Shown: in pieces, positions 32,813 to 40,607 of the stretch
Numbering within the stretch: position 1 is the stretch's first letter
How the letters are laid out: each line of letters begins with the position of its first letter
The notes under the pieces: model-generated
Database searches by the model: none
What the model saw: the letters and a program-made list of their open reading frames with translations, nothing else
Told to the model about the DNA's origin: nothing
Source: an uncultured Eubacteriales bacterium
GTDB lineage: Bacteria; Bacillota; Clostridia; Oscillospirales; CAG-272
DNA: 53,982 nucleotides
Reading direction: 5' to 3'
Assembly (NCBI GenBank): GCA_900544985.1
Contig: UQXK01000006.1
Span: forward strand, 1-53,982
Translations under genes and position numbers: made by a program

Positions 32813-35800
32813 TTATGCGTTAGAAGAAGCGGGAATATAAAATTCACGATTCAGCTCTTCACGTTTTCTTTCAAATTCTTTATTTATAAGCGGAACATAA
32901 CTGAGAAGTTCATCGCTCGGCGTTGCGCCTTTGTTATACGCAGCGAGGAATGCAAAGTTTACATAACGGGATATGATATAGCTTCCCGGCATTTCGGGGA
33001 TACCTACGAGGTGATCGAATACATCGCTGAGTATTCTGAGTTCGCTTGCCGTCCAGGACATTTCATTGAACGCCTCTACGTTGGCAGTAGCATACTTTCC
33101 GGCAGGTCCCAAGAGAGCAATAAGTTCGTTAGCATACTGTCCCTGGATTCCCGCTCTGGTCCACCATTCGATAAATTTGAAGGCAGCGGCATCCGTGCCT
33201 CTCTTCTTCGCGTCTTTCATAAGAACCATTGCGGAAACCGCGAGAGTGTGTGAACAGTCGATGCTTCCGTCTTCCTTAACGGTTCCGGGCACATTGGAGA
33301 AGCTCCAAAGTCCTTTAAGCTCTGTTGCAAATACCGTAAACTGATTGTAGAATCCGATATAGTCCGCTATAAGAAGAGGACATTCTCCGGTTCTGAAACG
33401 GTTTGCCGCATCATACGTTATCGGGAAGCGGTAAAGGGTGAAGAATTCGCACATCGTCGTAAATGCGTCGAGCGCTATATCGGTGTCGTAAGCTATCTTC
33501 GTACCGTTGTCTTTGTAAAGCGTTCCGCCATTCTGATAAATGAACATGTTCGTGTCTTTGCTCATTCCGACGGTGTAGCTGTTACTTTGAAGTCTCGGTA
33601 CTATCGTCTTGAATTCGTCCCATGTCGTAGGAACGCTTATTCCAAGGTCTGCGAATATATCCTGACGGTAGAACATTACGCTGAAACTCATCGTCTGAGG
33701 AATACCGAATACCGATATAGGACCGTCGGGAGATCCGACTGCGACGGTGAGCGGGATCATAGCCGCGTCAAGGAATCTTGATTTTACGTCTTCGAATTCA
33801 TCATATACCGTAAGGTCAAGAAGCGCGCCGCGGACCGCATAGTTCATAACATCGGTGGAACCGACGCCCATCATTACGTCAGGTCCGTCTCCCGCAAGCG
33901 TCGCGGGAAGAAGCGTACCGCCGGCAACAAGTTTCAGGTTTACGGAAATATTGGGATAGCTCTTTGTGAAGCTGTCGTCTACAAGGTCTCTGATTATCTG
34001 TGCATATTCGCGGGATACCGTCGTCCATACGTCGATCTTTACAATATCTTCGCCCTCTACTTCGGAAGCAAAGGAAGAATTGTCTCTTACGAAACTGTAA
34101 AAGAACGATTTTATCTCGAACCATGCGTTCTGGAAGAAGTTAGCCTCCGCACGGGGCAGTTCTTCTCCGGCAGGCTGTATCTGAATGTAGTCGATAGTAA
34201 GCGCCTGCTTCTGTATATTGTTGAGCCACGTACCGAGAGTACCTATATAAGTTTTAAGAGCGGAAAAGTTCTTTGCAACTTCCGTTTCACTGTTGGAAGC
34301 CATCTTTTCAAGAATTCTGGCGACGTTTTCAAGTGTTGCCGTATTCGAACTCGTAACTCCGCTGACTTCAACAAATTCGTTTGCAACGGCGTAAAGTCTC
34401 TGAGAAAGCTCTCTCATTTCCGCTATATCGTCGGGTATACGTTTATAGAAATTATAAGACGTATATCTGTCGGGGTTGGGTCCCGTAATTTTAAGTATAT
34501 CTATATATATATTGTTTATTTCCGTAAGGCAGGAGCTTACTTCTGAAACTATACCTCTTATATTACCGAGGGAAACTTCAAGAGATATAGTGTGCTTGCC
34601 TTCGTCGAGATATATTTCAAAATAATCGCGGCTTCCGTCGTTTATCGAAGTAACCTGCCATTTTGAACTATACATGAATTGAAGGTTGTTGGCTTCTTCG
34701 AAAGGAACTTCCCCGTCCACTCTGAAACGTCTGGAAACGAATATACCTTCGTTTTCGCTCTGAGAGAATCTGAAATTGAAAGTATAAAGTCCGGCTTTTC
34801 CTTCGGGAACTTCAAACGACCATTCGATCCACTGTCCGAGAGTAGCCCAGTTGCTTCCGCCTATCGAGTTGAGAAGCGTCTTTCCCGCATCGCTGGGGCT
34901 GGTCAAAGGAGAGGTTCTGTCGTTCGAGGGATAAAGAGTAATCTCCGAAGTTGCGGAAGGTTTCTCCGCTTCAAGATATATAATAGAATCGGAAGGAGCT
35001 TTCGTATGTCCCATGGATTCATGCGCTTTTATGTACTCTTCGTAAGTAAGCTCGTCTTTCGGAGCGCGAAGCGTTATGGAAGCAAGTGCCATCGGCTCTT
35101 TCTGAGCTTCAAGAGATATCACATTTTCTCCTTCTTCAAGGTAGAAAAGGAATTCCCCGTTGTAATATCCGGTAGGATCGCTTACGGTGTAGTTTCTCCA
35201 TTCGGGAGTCTGCGTTTTGTTCGGACGGCTTTCGTTTCCTACATCGTCCTTTTCAAACACAATATTACCGTTTTCGTCATACTGATATTCATCATGCCAT
35301 ATCTTCGTGAGAAGAAGGTTTCTAAGTTCTCCGAATTCAACCTTGCCGTTTATTCGAAGCGTTCTTTCGATATTAGCCGATTTCGCTTCTGTCGGATAAT
35401 AGAGCAAGTCTATGGCGTAAAGCCCGGATTTCGGAACCGTAACTTTCCATGAAGTCGTTCCTATGTCGGGGGTCTGCAAGACCATCTGTTTTCCGTCGAT
35501 GTTGTTTTTGACTTCGAGCGGATAAGATGTAGATGTCTCGTCATACCCTGCCGGATATTCGAAATCGCTGTAATCAGCGGCGTTGATGACGATCGGGTTT
35601 CCGTCATATCTCGGCATCGTTGCATATTGTGCATAATATGCATCCCATTTTATGTCGCTCAGTCTTTCGATAGTCTCGTCTATAAGAGAAGAGCCCGTCG
35701 AAGTCCCGTTCCCGCTTGAAGAAGCGACAGCAGCGGACACACCGAGAGTGTAGGATGCGAATATGGAAACCGCAACAACACCTGTCAACACTTTCTTGAA

Positions 35801-35815
35801 TTTTGAAAAAATCAT
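32813..35815 (-). CDS. Giant extracellular solute-binding protein with N-terminal sandwich modules
   Basis: A 1000-residue exported protein; ordinary sugar-binding proteins of this class have about 430. The ATG at 35815 follows GGAGG. A signal peptide (about 1-28) lacks a lipobox cysteine, which is odd for a Gram-positive binding protein. Two beta-sandwich modules like CBM6/35 follow (about 70-250 and 275-455; the second has YLEAEKPSATSE and TFNFRFSQSENEG), then a helical linker (about 460-560), and a family-1 solute-binding domain (about 590-1000) with VWTTVSREYAQII, GDGPDVMMGVGSTD, GIPQTMSFSVMFYRQDIF and the WWTRAGIQGQYANEL segment. First gene of the operon. Confidence 0.88.
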   Translation of the reverse strand: MIFSKFKKVLTGVVAVSIFASYTLGVSAAVASSSGNGTSTGSSLIDETIERLSDIKWDAYYAQYATMPRYDGNPIVINAADYSDFEYPAGYDETSTSYPLEVKNNIDGKQMVLQTPDIGTTSWKVTVPKSGLYAIDLLYYPTEAKSANIERTLRINGKVEFGELRNLLLTKIWHDEYQYDENGNIVFEKDDVGNESRPNKTQTPEWRNYTVSDPTGYYNGEFLFYLEEGENVISLEAQKEPMALASITLRAPKDELTYEEYIKAHESMGHTKAPSDSIIYLEAEKPSATSEITLYPSNDRTSPLTSPSDAGKTLLNSIGGSNWATLGQWIEWSFEVPEGKAGLYTFNFRFSQSENEGIFVSRRFRVDGEVPFEEANNLQFMYSSKWQVTSINDGSRDYFEIYLDEGKHTISLEVSLGNIRGIVSEVSSCLTEINNIYIDILKITGPNPDRYTSYNFYKRIPDDIAEMRELSQRLYAVANEFVEVSGVTSSNTATLENVARILEKMASNSETEVAKNFSALKTYIGTLGTWLNNIQKQALTIDYIQIQPAGEELPRAEANFFQNAWFEIKSFFYSFVRDNSSFASEVEGEDIVKIDVWTTVSREYAQIIRDLVDDSFTKSYPNISVNLKLVAGGTLLPATLAGDGPDVMMGVGSTDVMNYAVRGALLDLTVYDEFEDVKSRFLDAAMIPLTVAVGSPDGPISVFGIPQTMSFSVMFYRQDIFADLGISVPTTWDEFKTIVPRLQSNSYTVGMSKDTNMFIYQNGGTLYKDNGTKIAYDTDIALDAFTTMCEFFTLYRFPITYDAANRFRTGECPLLIADYIGFYNQFTVFATELKGLWSFSNVPGTVKEDGSIDCSHTLAVSAMVLMKDAKKRGTDAAAFKFIEWWTRAGIQGQYANELIALLGPAGKYATANVEAFNEMSWTASELRILSDVFDHLVGIPEMPGSYIISRYVNFAFLAAYNKGATPSDELLSYVPLINKEFERKREELNREFYIPASSNA

Positions 35816-35891
35816 ATTTTCCTCCGAAACCTGCCGTGCGTTTGCGTTGCAAATATGCACGGCAAAAACATGGGCAAATTTATATGAATAT

Positions 35892-35921
35892 ATAATATCA
35901 TAGAAAAAAGTTTAAAGTCAA
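35892..35921 (-). promoter_or_regulatory. Extended -10 promoter of the seven-gene sugar ABC operon
   Basis: On the minus strand TTGACT (35921-35916), an 18-base spacer and TATTAT (35897-35892) preceded by TGA. It sits about 77 bases ahead of the solute-binding protein start. Confidence 0.75.
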
Positions 35922-36364
35922 GCGCACAGAAAAGCAAAATTTTCATCTTCAAGACCGCAAATGTTCATAATTTCAAATTTTCTTTTTCCCCGATTCATAG
36001 CCTTGTAACGATTCATTAACATTTAATTGTCTCTTTTTCGCTGTTTTTCTGTATATAAACAATTCAATTTGCTTTTTTATACTACGCTCAAAGTTGTTTT
36101 TTCGGCATAAAAATCAATTTGAATCCATATTTACATTGAGTTTATTCGGCAAAGTTTTTTGTGTTTAATAAACAAAAAAGCACCCGATCTGATGGTTAAA
36201 TCTCACAAAAAATCGGGCGTTTTATTTCGTTTTAGTAAAATCAACAAATATTTTTGTTATCCTCTGTATAGAATTCAAAAAAAGTTCATTTTTTAATCTT
36301 TGCATCATAATCAGGGCGAAACATTAAAAATAATCAAAAAACGGCTTTTTGCGTTTTATTCACT
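35922..36364. other. Non-coding gap between the ABC operon and mnmA
   Basis: AT-rich and without reading frames. It holds the mnmA terminator (36183-36217). The left part, upstream of the ABC promoter, may carry regulator sites, but no clear catabolite-response element or inverted repeat is visible. Confidence 0.5.
36183..36217. terminator. Terminator of the zapA-mnmA operon
   Basis: CCCGAT (36183-36188) pairs with ATCGGG (36212-36217) around a long loop; on the minus strand TGC and T6 follow. It lies about 150 bases past the mnmA stop. Confidence 0.55.
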
Positions 36365-37399
36365 TCATACAATGAAACCGCCGAAAACCACACCGTCGGA
36401 CTCATAGAAAACGGCGGATTGCCCCGGTGTTATCGCTCTTACGGGAACATCGGTCGTGATATGCGCGTTTCCCTCTCCGAAGCGAACAGTACATTTCACG
36501 GGCTTTGCGGCATATCGTATTTTGACTGACAGCTCCGCCGTCTCCCCTGCCTTATATTCTCTTTTTTGAAAGACAATATCGGAAATATCGAATTCTGTTT
36601 TAAACAAACCGTCCTCATCTCCGAGCGTAACAGTGTTGTCGCAAGCATTTACAGACAGAACAAAAGCGTGTTTTCCGAGCGATATACCAAGCCCCTTTCT
36701 CTGTCCTATCGTATACCTCACGATTCCCTTGTGTTTGCCTAAGATATTTCCATCTACATCTGTAAAATCACCCTCCGGTATCTTTTTACCGAGGTATTCT
36801 TCTATGTATTCGGTATGGTCATTTCCAGGAATAAAGCATATCTCCTGGCTCTCTTTCATGTTTTTGGGAACAAGAGAAATCTCTTCCGATATCTGTTTTA
36901 TATCTTCTTTTATCTCGTCGGACATGGGGAACCAAAGCATGGAAAGTTCCTCTTGCGAAAGACGCCAGAGGACATAGCTCTGATCTTTTTTCATATCCGC
37001 GGCAAGTCCTATATAATATCTGCCGTTCTCTTCATTATATAAAACTCTCGAATAATGCCCCGTTGCAACAGTATCAAATCCGTTTTCCTTTGCAAAACGG
37101 CACAAAGCGAAAAATTTCACCGTTCTGTTGCACACGATACACGGATTCGGAGTTCTCGCCTTCAAATATTCGGAAACGAAATTGTCTATAACGCATTCTT
37201 TGAATTCTTTTTCGCAATCTATTATATTGAGCTTTATCCCGACATTTTCGGAAGCTTTTTTCGCCCCCTCTATGTCTGTGCTCCCGCTCATTCTCAATAC
37301 CGCGCCCTCTACATAATATCCGAGCGAAATAAGCTTTGATGCGGCGTAAGTGCTGTCGACTCCCCCGCTCATTCCGAGCAAAATTTTCTTTTTTTCCAT
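36365..37399 (-). CDS. mnmA: tRNA-specific 2-thiouridylase MnmA
   Basis: Thiolates U34 of tRNA-Glu, -Gln and -Lys using a persulfide from a cysteine desulfurase. The PP-loop SGGVDS is at 11-16. The catalytic pair is Cys87 (NPCIVC) and Cys188 (SQEICF). The central and C-terminal beta-barrel regions are intact (RYTIGQRKGLGI, VRAITPGQSAVFYE). 344 residues is normal. It is the last gene of the zapA-U32-maf-nth-rarA-rnhA-mnmA run, 177 bases after rnhA, so it may also have its own promoter. The cysteine desulfurase at 17036 is a plausible sulfur donor. Confidence 0.95.
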   Translation of the reverse strand: MEKKKILLGMSGGVDSTYAASKLISLGYYVEGAVLRMSGSTDIEGAKKASENVGIKLNIIDCEKEFKECVIDNFVSEYLKARTPNPCIVCNRTVKFFALCRFAKENGFDTVATGHYSRVLYNEENGRYYIGLAADMKKDQSYVLWRLSQEELSMLWFPMSDEIKEDIKQISEEISLVPKNMKESQEICFIPGNDHTEYIEEYLGKKIPEGDFTDVDGNILGKHKGIVRYTIGQRKGLGISLGKHAFVLSVNACDNTVTLGDEDGLFKTEFDISDIVFQKREYKAGETAELSVKIRYAAKPVKCTVRFGEGNAHITTDVPVRAITPGQSAVFYESDGVVFGGFIV

Positions 37400-37576
37400 A
37401 TTTACTATCCTTTATAGAACCTTACCGAAAATGTTCCGCGCAAAAATGCGTATTACTTATTCGGATTTTCTGCGCACACTCCCCCTTGAATCCCCGATAA
37501 GAGCAAAGCTATCGCACATTTGCAAGTGGCAAAGCATTATAAATACCGCTTTAATACCTTGCGCCGATTAAAAAAC

Positions 37577-38014
37577 TTACATGAATTTTTCCGCTTCCGA
37601 AACGGCTATACTGTCGCACCGTTCGTTGTATTCGTGTCCGTTATGCCCTTTTATCCATTCATACTTTATGCTATGATTTGAAGATGCATCTACATATTTC
37701 TTCCACAAATCGACATTCAGCACAGCCTTGCCGTCGCTTTTCTTCCAGCCTTTTTTTATCCAGGAGGAAAGCCACCCCTCGTTTATCGCCGACACGACAT
37801 ATTTCGAATCCGAAACTATTGTTATCTCGCACGGCTCCTTTAAAGCGGAGAGCCCCTCTATCACAGCCGAAAGCTCCATTCTGTTGTTCGTGGTCTCTTT
37901 TTCTCCGCCAGACACGACTTTTTCGTTTTCCCCGTAAACAAGGATACATGCATATCCGCCCGGTCCGGGATTTCCGCGGCACGCGCCGTCTGTATACATT
38001 TTTATTTTCTTCAT
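37577..38014 (-). CDS. rnhA: Ribonuclease HI
   Basis: Cuts RNA in RNA-DNA hybrids, for example primers and R-loops. The 145-residue protein has the four catalytic carboxylates: Asp9 (YTDGACRGNPGPGG), Glu47 (NNRMELSAV), Asp69 (IVSDSKYV) and Asp134 (ERCDSIA), with His124 in the KGHNGH loop. The basic handle region WLSSWIKKGWKKSDGK is present, as in the E. coli type. The ATG follows GGAGG, and the gene follows rarA after 34 bases. Confidence 0.95.
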   Translation of the reverse strand: MKKIKMYTDGACRGNPGPGGYACILVYGENEKVVSGGEKETTNNRMELSAVIEGLSALKEPCEITIVSDSKYVVSAINEGWLSSWIKKGWKKSDGKAVLNVDLWKKYVDASSNHSIKYEWIKGHNGHEYNERCDSIAVSEAEKFM

Positions 38015-38048
38015 TATTCCTCCGATAAAACAAGGAACAGAACTTATG

Positions 38049-39317
38049 TTATTTAAGTTCCGTGCCCTTTATCTTCTCCCAATAAAGCTTTGCTATCTGT
38101 TCGTTTTTATTTTCTCCGAATTTATAGTAGACAGCGTTTGCAATATCGTTCGGAAGATACTGCTGTTTTACATAATGATTCGGATAATCATGCGGATATT
38201 TATAATTCTGACCTTTTTCTTCACTGTTAAGTCCGTCAAAATGAACGTTTTGAAGAGCGCGCGGAGGCGTGCTACCCTTTCCTGCGGCAACGTCCGCCGA
38301 CGCCGCGGCATAAGCAAGATAAGACGCGTTCGATTTAGGAGCCGTCGCAAGCGCGACGACAGCGTGGGAAAGGGGTATTGCCGCTTCGGGAAGCCCGAGT
38401 TCCCTTGCGCTTTCTATGCAGGAACGTGTAAGTATGGCGCCGTTCGAATACGCAAGCCCTATATCCTCGCTCGCTATGACCTGCAATCTTCTGCAAACGG
38501 ATATAAGGTCTCCGCCGGCAAGAAGTTTTGCAAGATAGAATACAGCCGCATCGGGGTCCGAACCGCGTATCGATTTTTGAAGAGCGGAAAGAAGATCGTA
38601 ATGCCCGTCCCCGGATTTATCAAATCCGCTCATACCCATGATTTCGGGAAGAAACGTCTTGACGTCGTCCGCCGTTATCTTATCGTTTGAAATATTTGCA
38701 ATATTTTCGAAAAGATTTATGGCGCGCCTTGCGTCTCCCGATGAAGAGGACGCAATAATTCCTGCCGCTTCCTCGGAAATATCTATATTTTTTCCGTTTT
38801 CCGCATTGTAAAAATCTTTTGCGGACATAACCGCTTTCAAAAGTTCGTTTTTTGATATCTGTTTAAACTCAAACACGGCGCAGCGCGAAACTATCGCGGG
38901 ATATACGTAAAAATATGGATTTTCCGTAGTAGACGCGATAAGCGTTATTCTGCCGTCCTCTATGAATTCGAGAAGCGACTGTTGCTGCTTCTTATTGAAA
39001 TACTGTATTTCGTCGAGATATAAAAGTATTCCGTCTCCGCCGATAAAAGAATTCGTCTGGGCGATTATATCCTTTATATCTGAAACGCCCGCCGTCGTGG
39101 CATTGAGCTTGTAAAGCGTTTTGCCGGAAGCCGAAGCGAGTATATTGGCAGATGTCGTCTTTCCCGTTCCGGACGGTCCGAAAAATATCATATTCGGAAT
39201 ATGGGAAGACGATATCATTCTGTTGAAAACGCCGTTTTCTCCGAACAGCTTGGAGTCCCCGTAAACATGGGCAAAATCGGTCGGGCGCATACGGTCCGCA
39301 AGAGGACTTGTTACCAT
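38049..39317 (-). CDS. rarA: Replication-associated recombination protein A (RarA/MgsA)
   Basis: AAA+ ATPase that acts at stalled forks, related to the clamp-loader subunits. Walker A FFGPSGTGKT at 46-54, Walker B LYLDEIQYF, sensor 1 STTENP, and the arginine motif SGDARRAINLFE are in place. The C-terminal tetramerisation domain has the family blocks VCRRLQVIASEDIGLA, APKSNASYLAY and YKYPHDYPNHYVKQQYLP. 422 residues is typical. It starts 32 bases after nth, behind AGGAG. Confidence 0.94.
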   Translation of the reverse strand: MVTSPLADRMRPTDFAHVYGDSKLFGENGVFNRMISSSHIPNMIFFGPSGTGKTTSANILASASGKTLYKLNATTAGVSDIKDIIAQTNSFIGGDGILLYLDEIQYFNKKQQQSLLEFIEDGRITLIASTTENPYFYVYPAIVSRCAVFEFKQISKNELLKAVMSAKDFYNAENGKNIDISEEAAGIIASSSSGDARRAINLFENIANISNDKITADDVKTFLPEIMGMSGFDKSGDGHYDLLSALQKSIRGSDPDAAVFYLAKLLAGGDLISVCRRLQVIASEDIGLAYSNGAILTRSCIESARELGLPEAAIPLSHAVVALATAPKSNASYLAYAAASADVAAGKGSTPPRALQNVHFDGLNSEEKGQNYKYPHDYPNHYVKQQYLPNDIANAVYYKFGENKNEQIAKLYWEKIKGTELK

Positions 39318-39349
39318 TTATATCTCCTTTCTTCGGCAAAAGCCGATCT

Positions 39350-39988
39350 TTATTTCTTTATGCATTTCATATCGAAAAACGGACACTCTTCGCATTTCGG
39401 AGAGCGCGAAGAGCATACATCGCGCCCGAACATTACAAGTCTGTGGCAAAAATCCGACTGTTCTTTCGGCTCTATTATCTCCGAAAGCGCAAATTCGACC
39501 TTTTTCGGGTCGTCGCTTTCGCAAAATCCGAGCCTGTTCGATATTCTTATGCAGTGCGTGTCGGCAACTATCGCGGGTTTATGATATATATCTCCGAGAA
39601 TCAGATTCGCGATCTTTCTCCCCACGCCCGGAAGAGTGAGAAGATCGTCCATATTGTCGGGGACATTTCCGCCGAAATTCTCCACTATCATTTTGGAAAA
39701 ATCAATTATGTTCGCGGCTTTCACCTTGTAAACACCGCAGGAAAAGACAAGCGCTTCAACGTCCTTGTTTTCCGCCTTTGCCATAGCGTAAACATCGGGA
39801 TATTTAAGAAAAAGGTCTTTGCATACAATATTTACCCGTGCGTCGGTACACTGTGCGGAAAGACGCCCCATCACAAGAAGTCTCCACGGATCGTTTCCGT
39901 ATTCGAGCGCGCACATGGCGTCGGGATACCTCTCCTTTAATTTTAAAATCACAGTTTCGGCACGAAGTTTCTTATCTTTTTTCGTCAT
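39350..39988 (-). CDS. nth: Endonuclease III
   Basis: Bifunctional DNA glycosylase/AP lyase for oxidised pyrimidines. The helix-hairpin-helix is LLTLPGVGRKIANLIL with the Schiff-base Lys, and the catalytic Asp is in IVADTHCIR. A C-terminal [4Fe-4S] loop is present, but its cysteines are spaced C-x6-C-x2-C-x6-C (CSSRSPKCEECPFFDMKC), one residue longer at the end than the standard x5. The ATG at 39988, two bases after the maf stop, has a GGAG site; a longer frame upstream overlaps maf. It is 212 residues long. Confidence 0.93.
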   Translation of the reverse strand: MTKKDKKLRAETVILKLKERYPDAMCALEYGNDPWRLLVMGRLSAQCTDARVNIVCKDLFLKYPDVYAMAKAENKDVEALVFSCGVYKVKAANIIDFSKMIVENFGGNVPDNMDDLLTLPGVGRKIANLILGDIYHKPAIVADTHCIRISNRLGFCESDDPKKVEFALSEIIEPKEQSDFCHRLVMFGRDVCSSRSPKCEECPFFDMKCIKK

Positions 39989-39989
39989 T

Positions 39990-40601
39990 TCAATAACGCT
40001 CCAATTCAAAAATTTCAACGCCAAAATCACTTTTAAGCATTTTAGAAAGAAGGGATACGGGAAGCCCCACTATATTGTAAAAATCCCCCTCTATGCGCTC
40101 CGCAAAAGACGAACCGAGAAGTTGTATGGCGTATGAGCCCGCTTTTCCCATAGGCTCGCCCGAATCGACATATCTTTTTATCTCTTTTTCGGAAATTTCG
40201 CGGAATTTTACGTCGGTACGGCAAAAATCCGTGTAGACTTTCTCCCCTAATCTCAACGTAAGTCCCGAATACACGGAATGCCACGAATCCGAAAGAACGC
40301 CGAGAGTGAGCGCCGCGTGCGTTTTATCCGCGGGTTTTCCTATAACCATGCCGTCGTAATAAACGATAGTATCGCAAGATATAACAAGAGTTTTCTCCAT
40401 GTCGTATCCGCGCTTCTTCAATTTAGAAAAAACATCTTCTCCCTTTCTTTTTGAAAGAGTCATAACATAATCTTCCGCCGAAAGTTCCGTTTCTATATTT
40501 TCGTCTGCGTCCGACGGAAATATTTCAAACGGTATTTTCAGCATTTCGAGAATTTCTTTTCTGCGCGGAGAAGAAGAGGCAAGCACTATCTTGTTTATCA
40601 T
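39990..40601 (-). CDS. maf: Maf-family nucleotide pyrophosphatase
   Basis: House-cleaning enzyme that hydrolyses non-canonical or modified NTPs (dTTP/UTP-type in the YhdE group) and is linked to septum inhibition when overproduced. The opening IVLASSSPRRKEIL, SADAD-like SDADEN, the ISCDTIVYYDG metal site with KPAD, and the late AGSYAIQLLGSSFAERIEGDFYNIVGLP are all diagnostic. At 203 residues it is normal. It lies between the U32 peptidase-like gene and nth with almost no gaps. Confidence 0.94.
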   Translation of the reverse strand: MINKIVLASSSPRRKEILEMLKIPFEIFPSDADENIETELSAEDYVMTLSKRKGEDVFSKLKKRGYDMEKTLVISCDTIVYYDGMVIGKPADKTHAALTLGVLSDSWHSVYSGLTLRLGEKVYTDFCRTDVKFREISEKEIKRYVDSGEPMGKAGSYAIQLLGSSFAERIEGDFYNIVGLPVSLLSKMLKSDFGVEIFELERY

Positions 40602-40607
40602 AATAAT

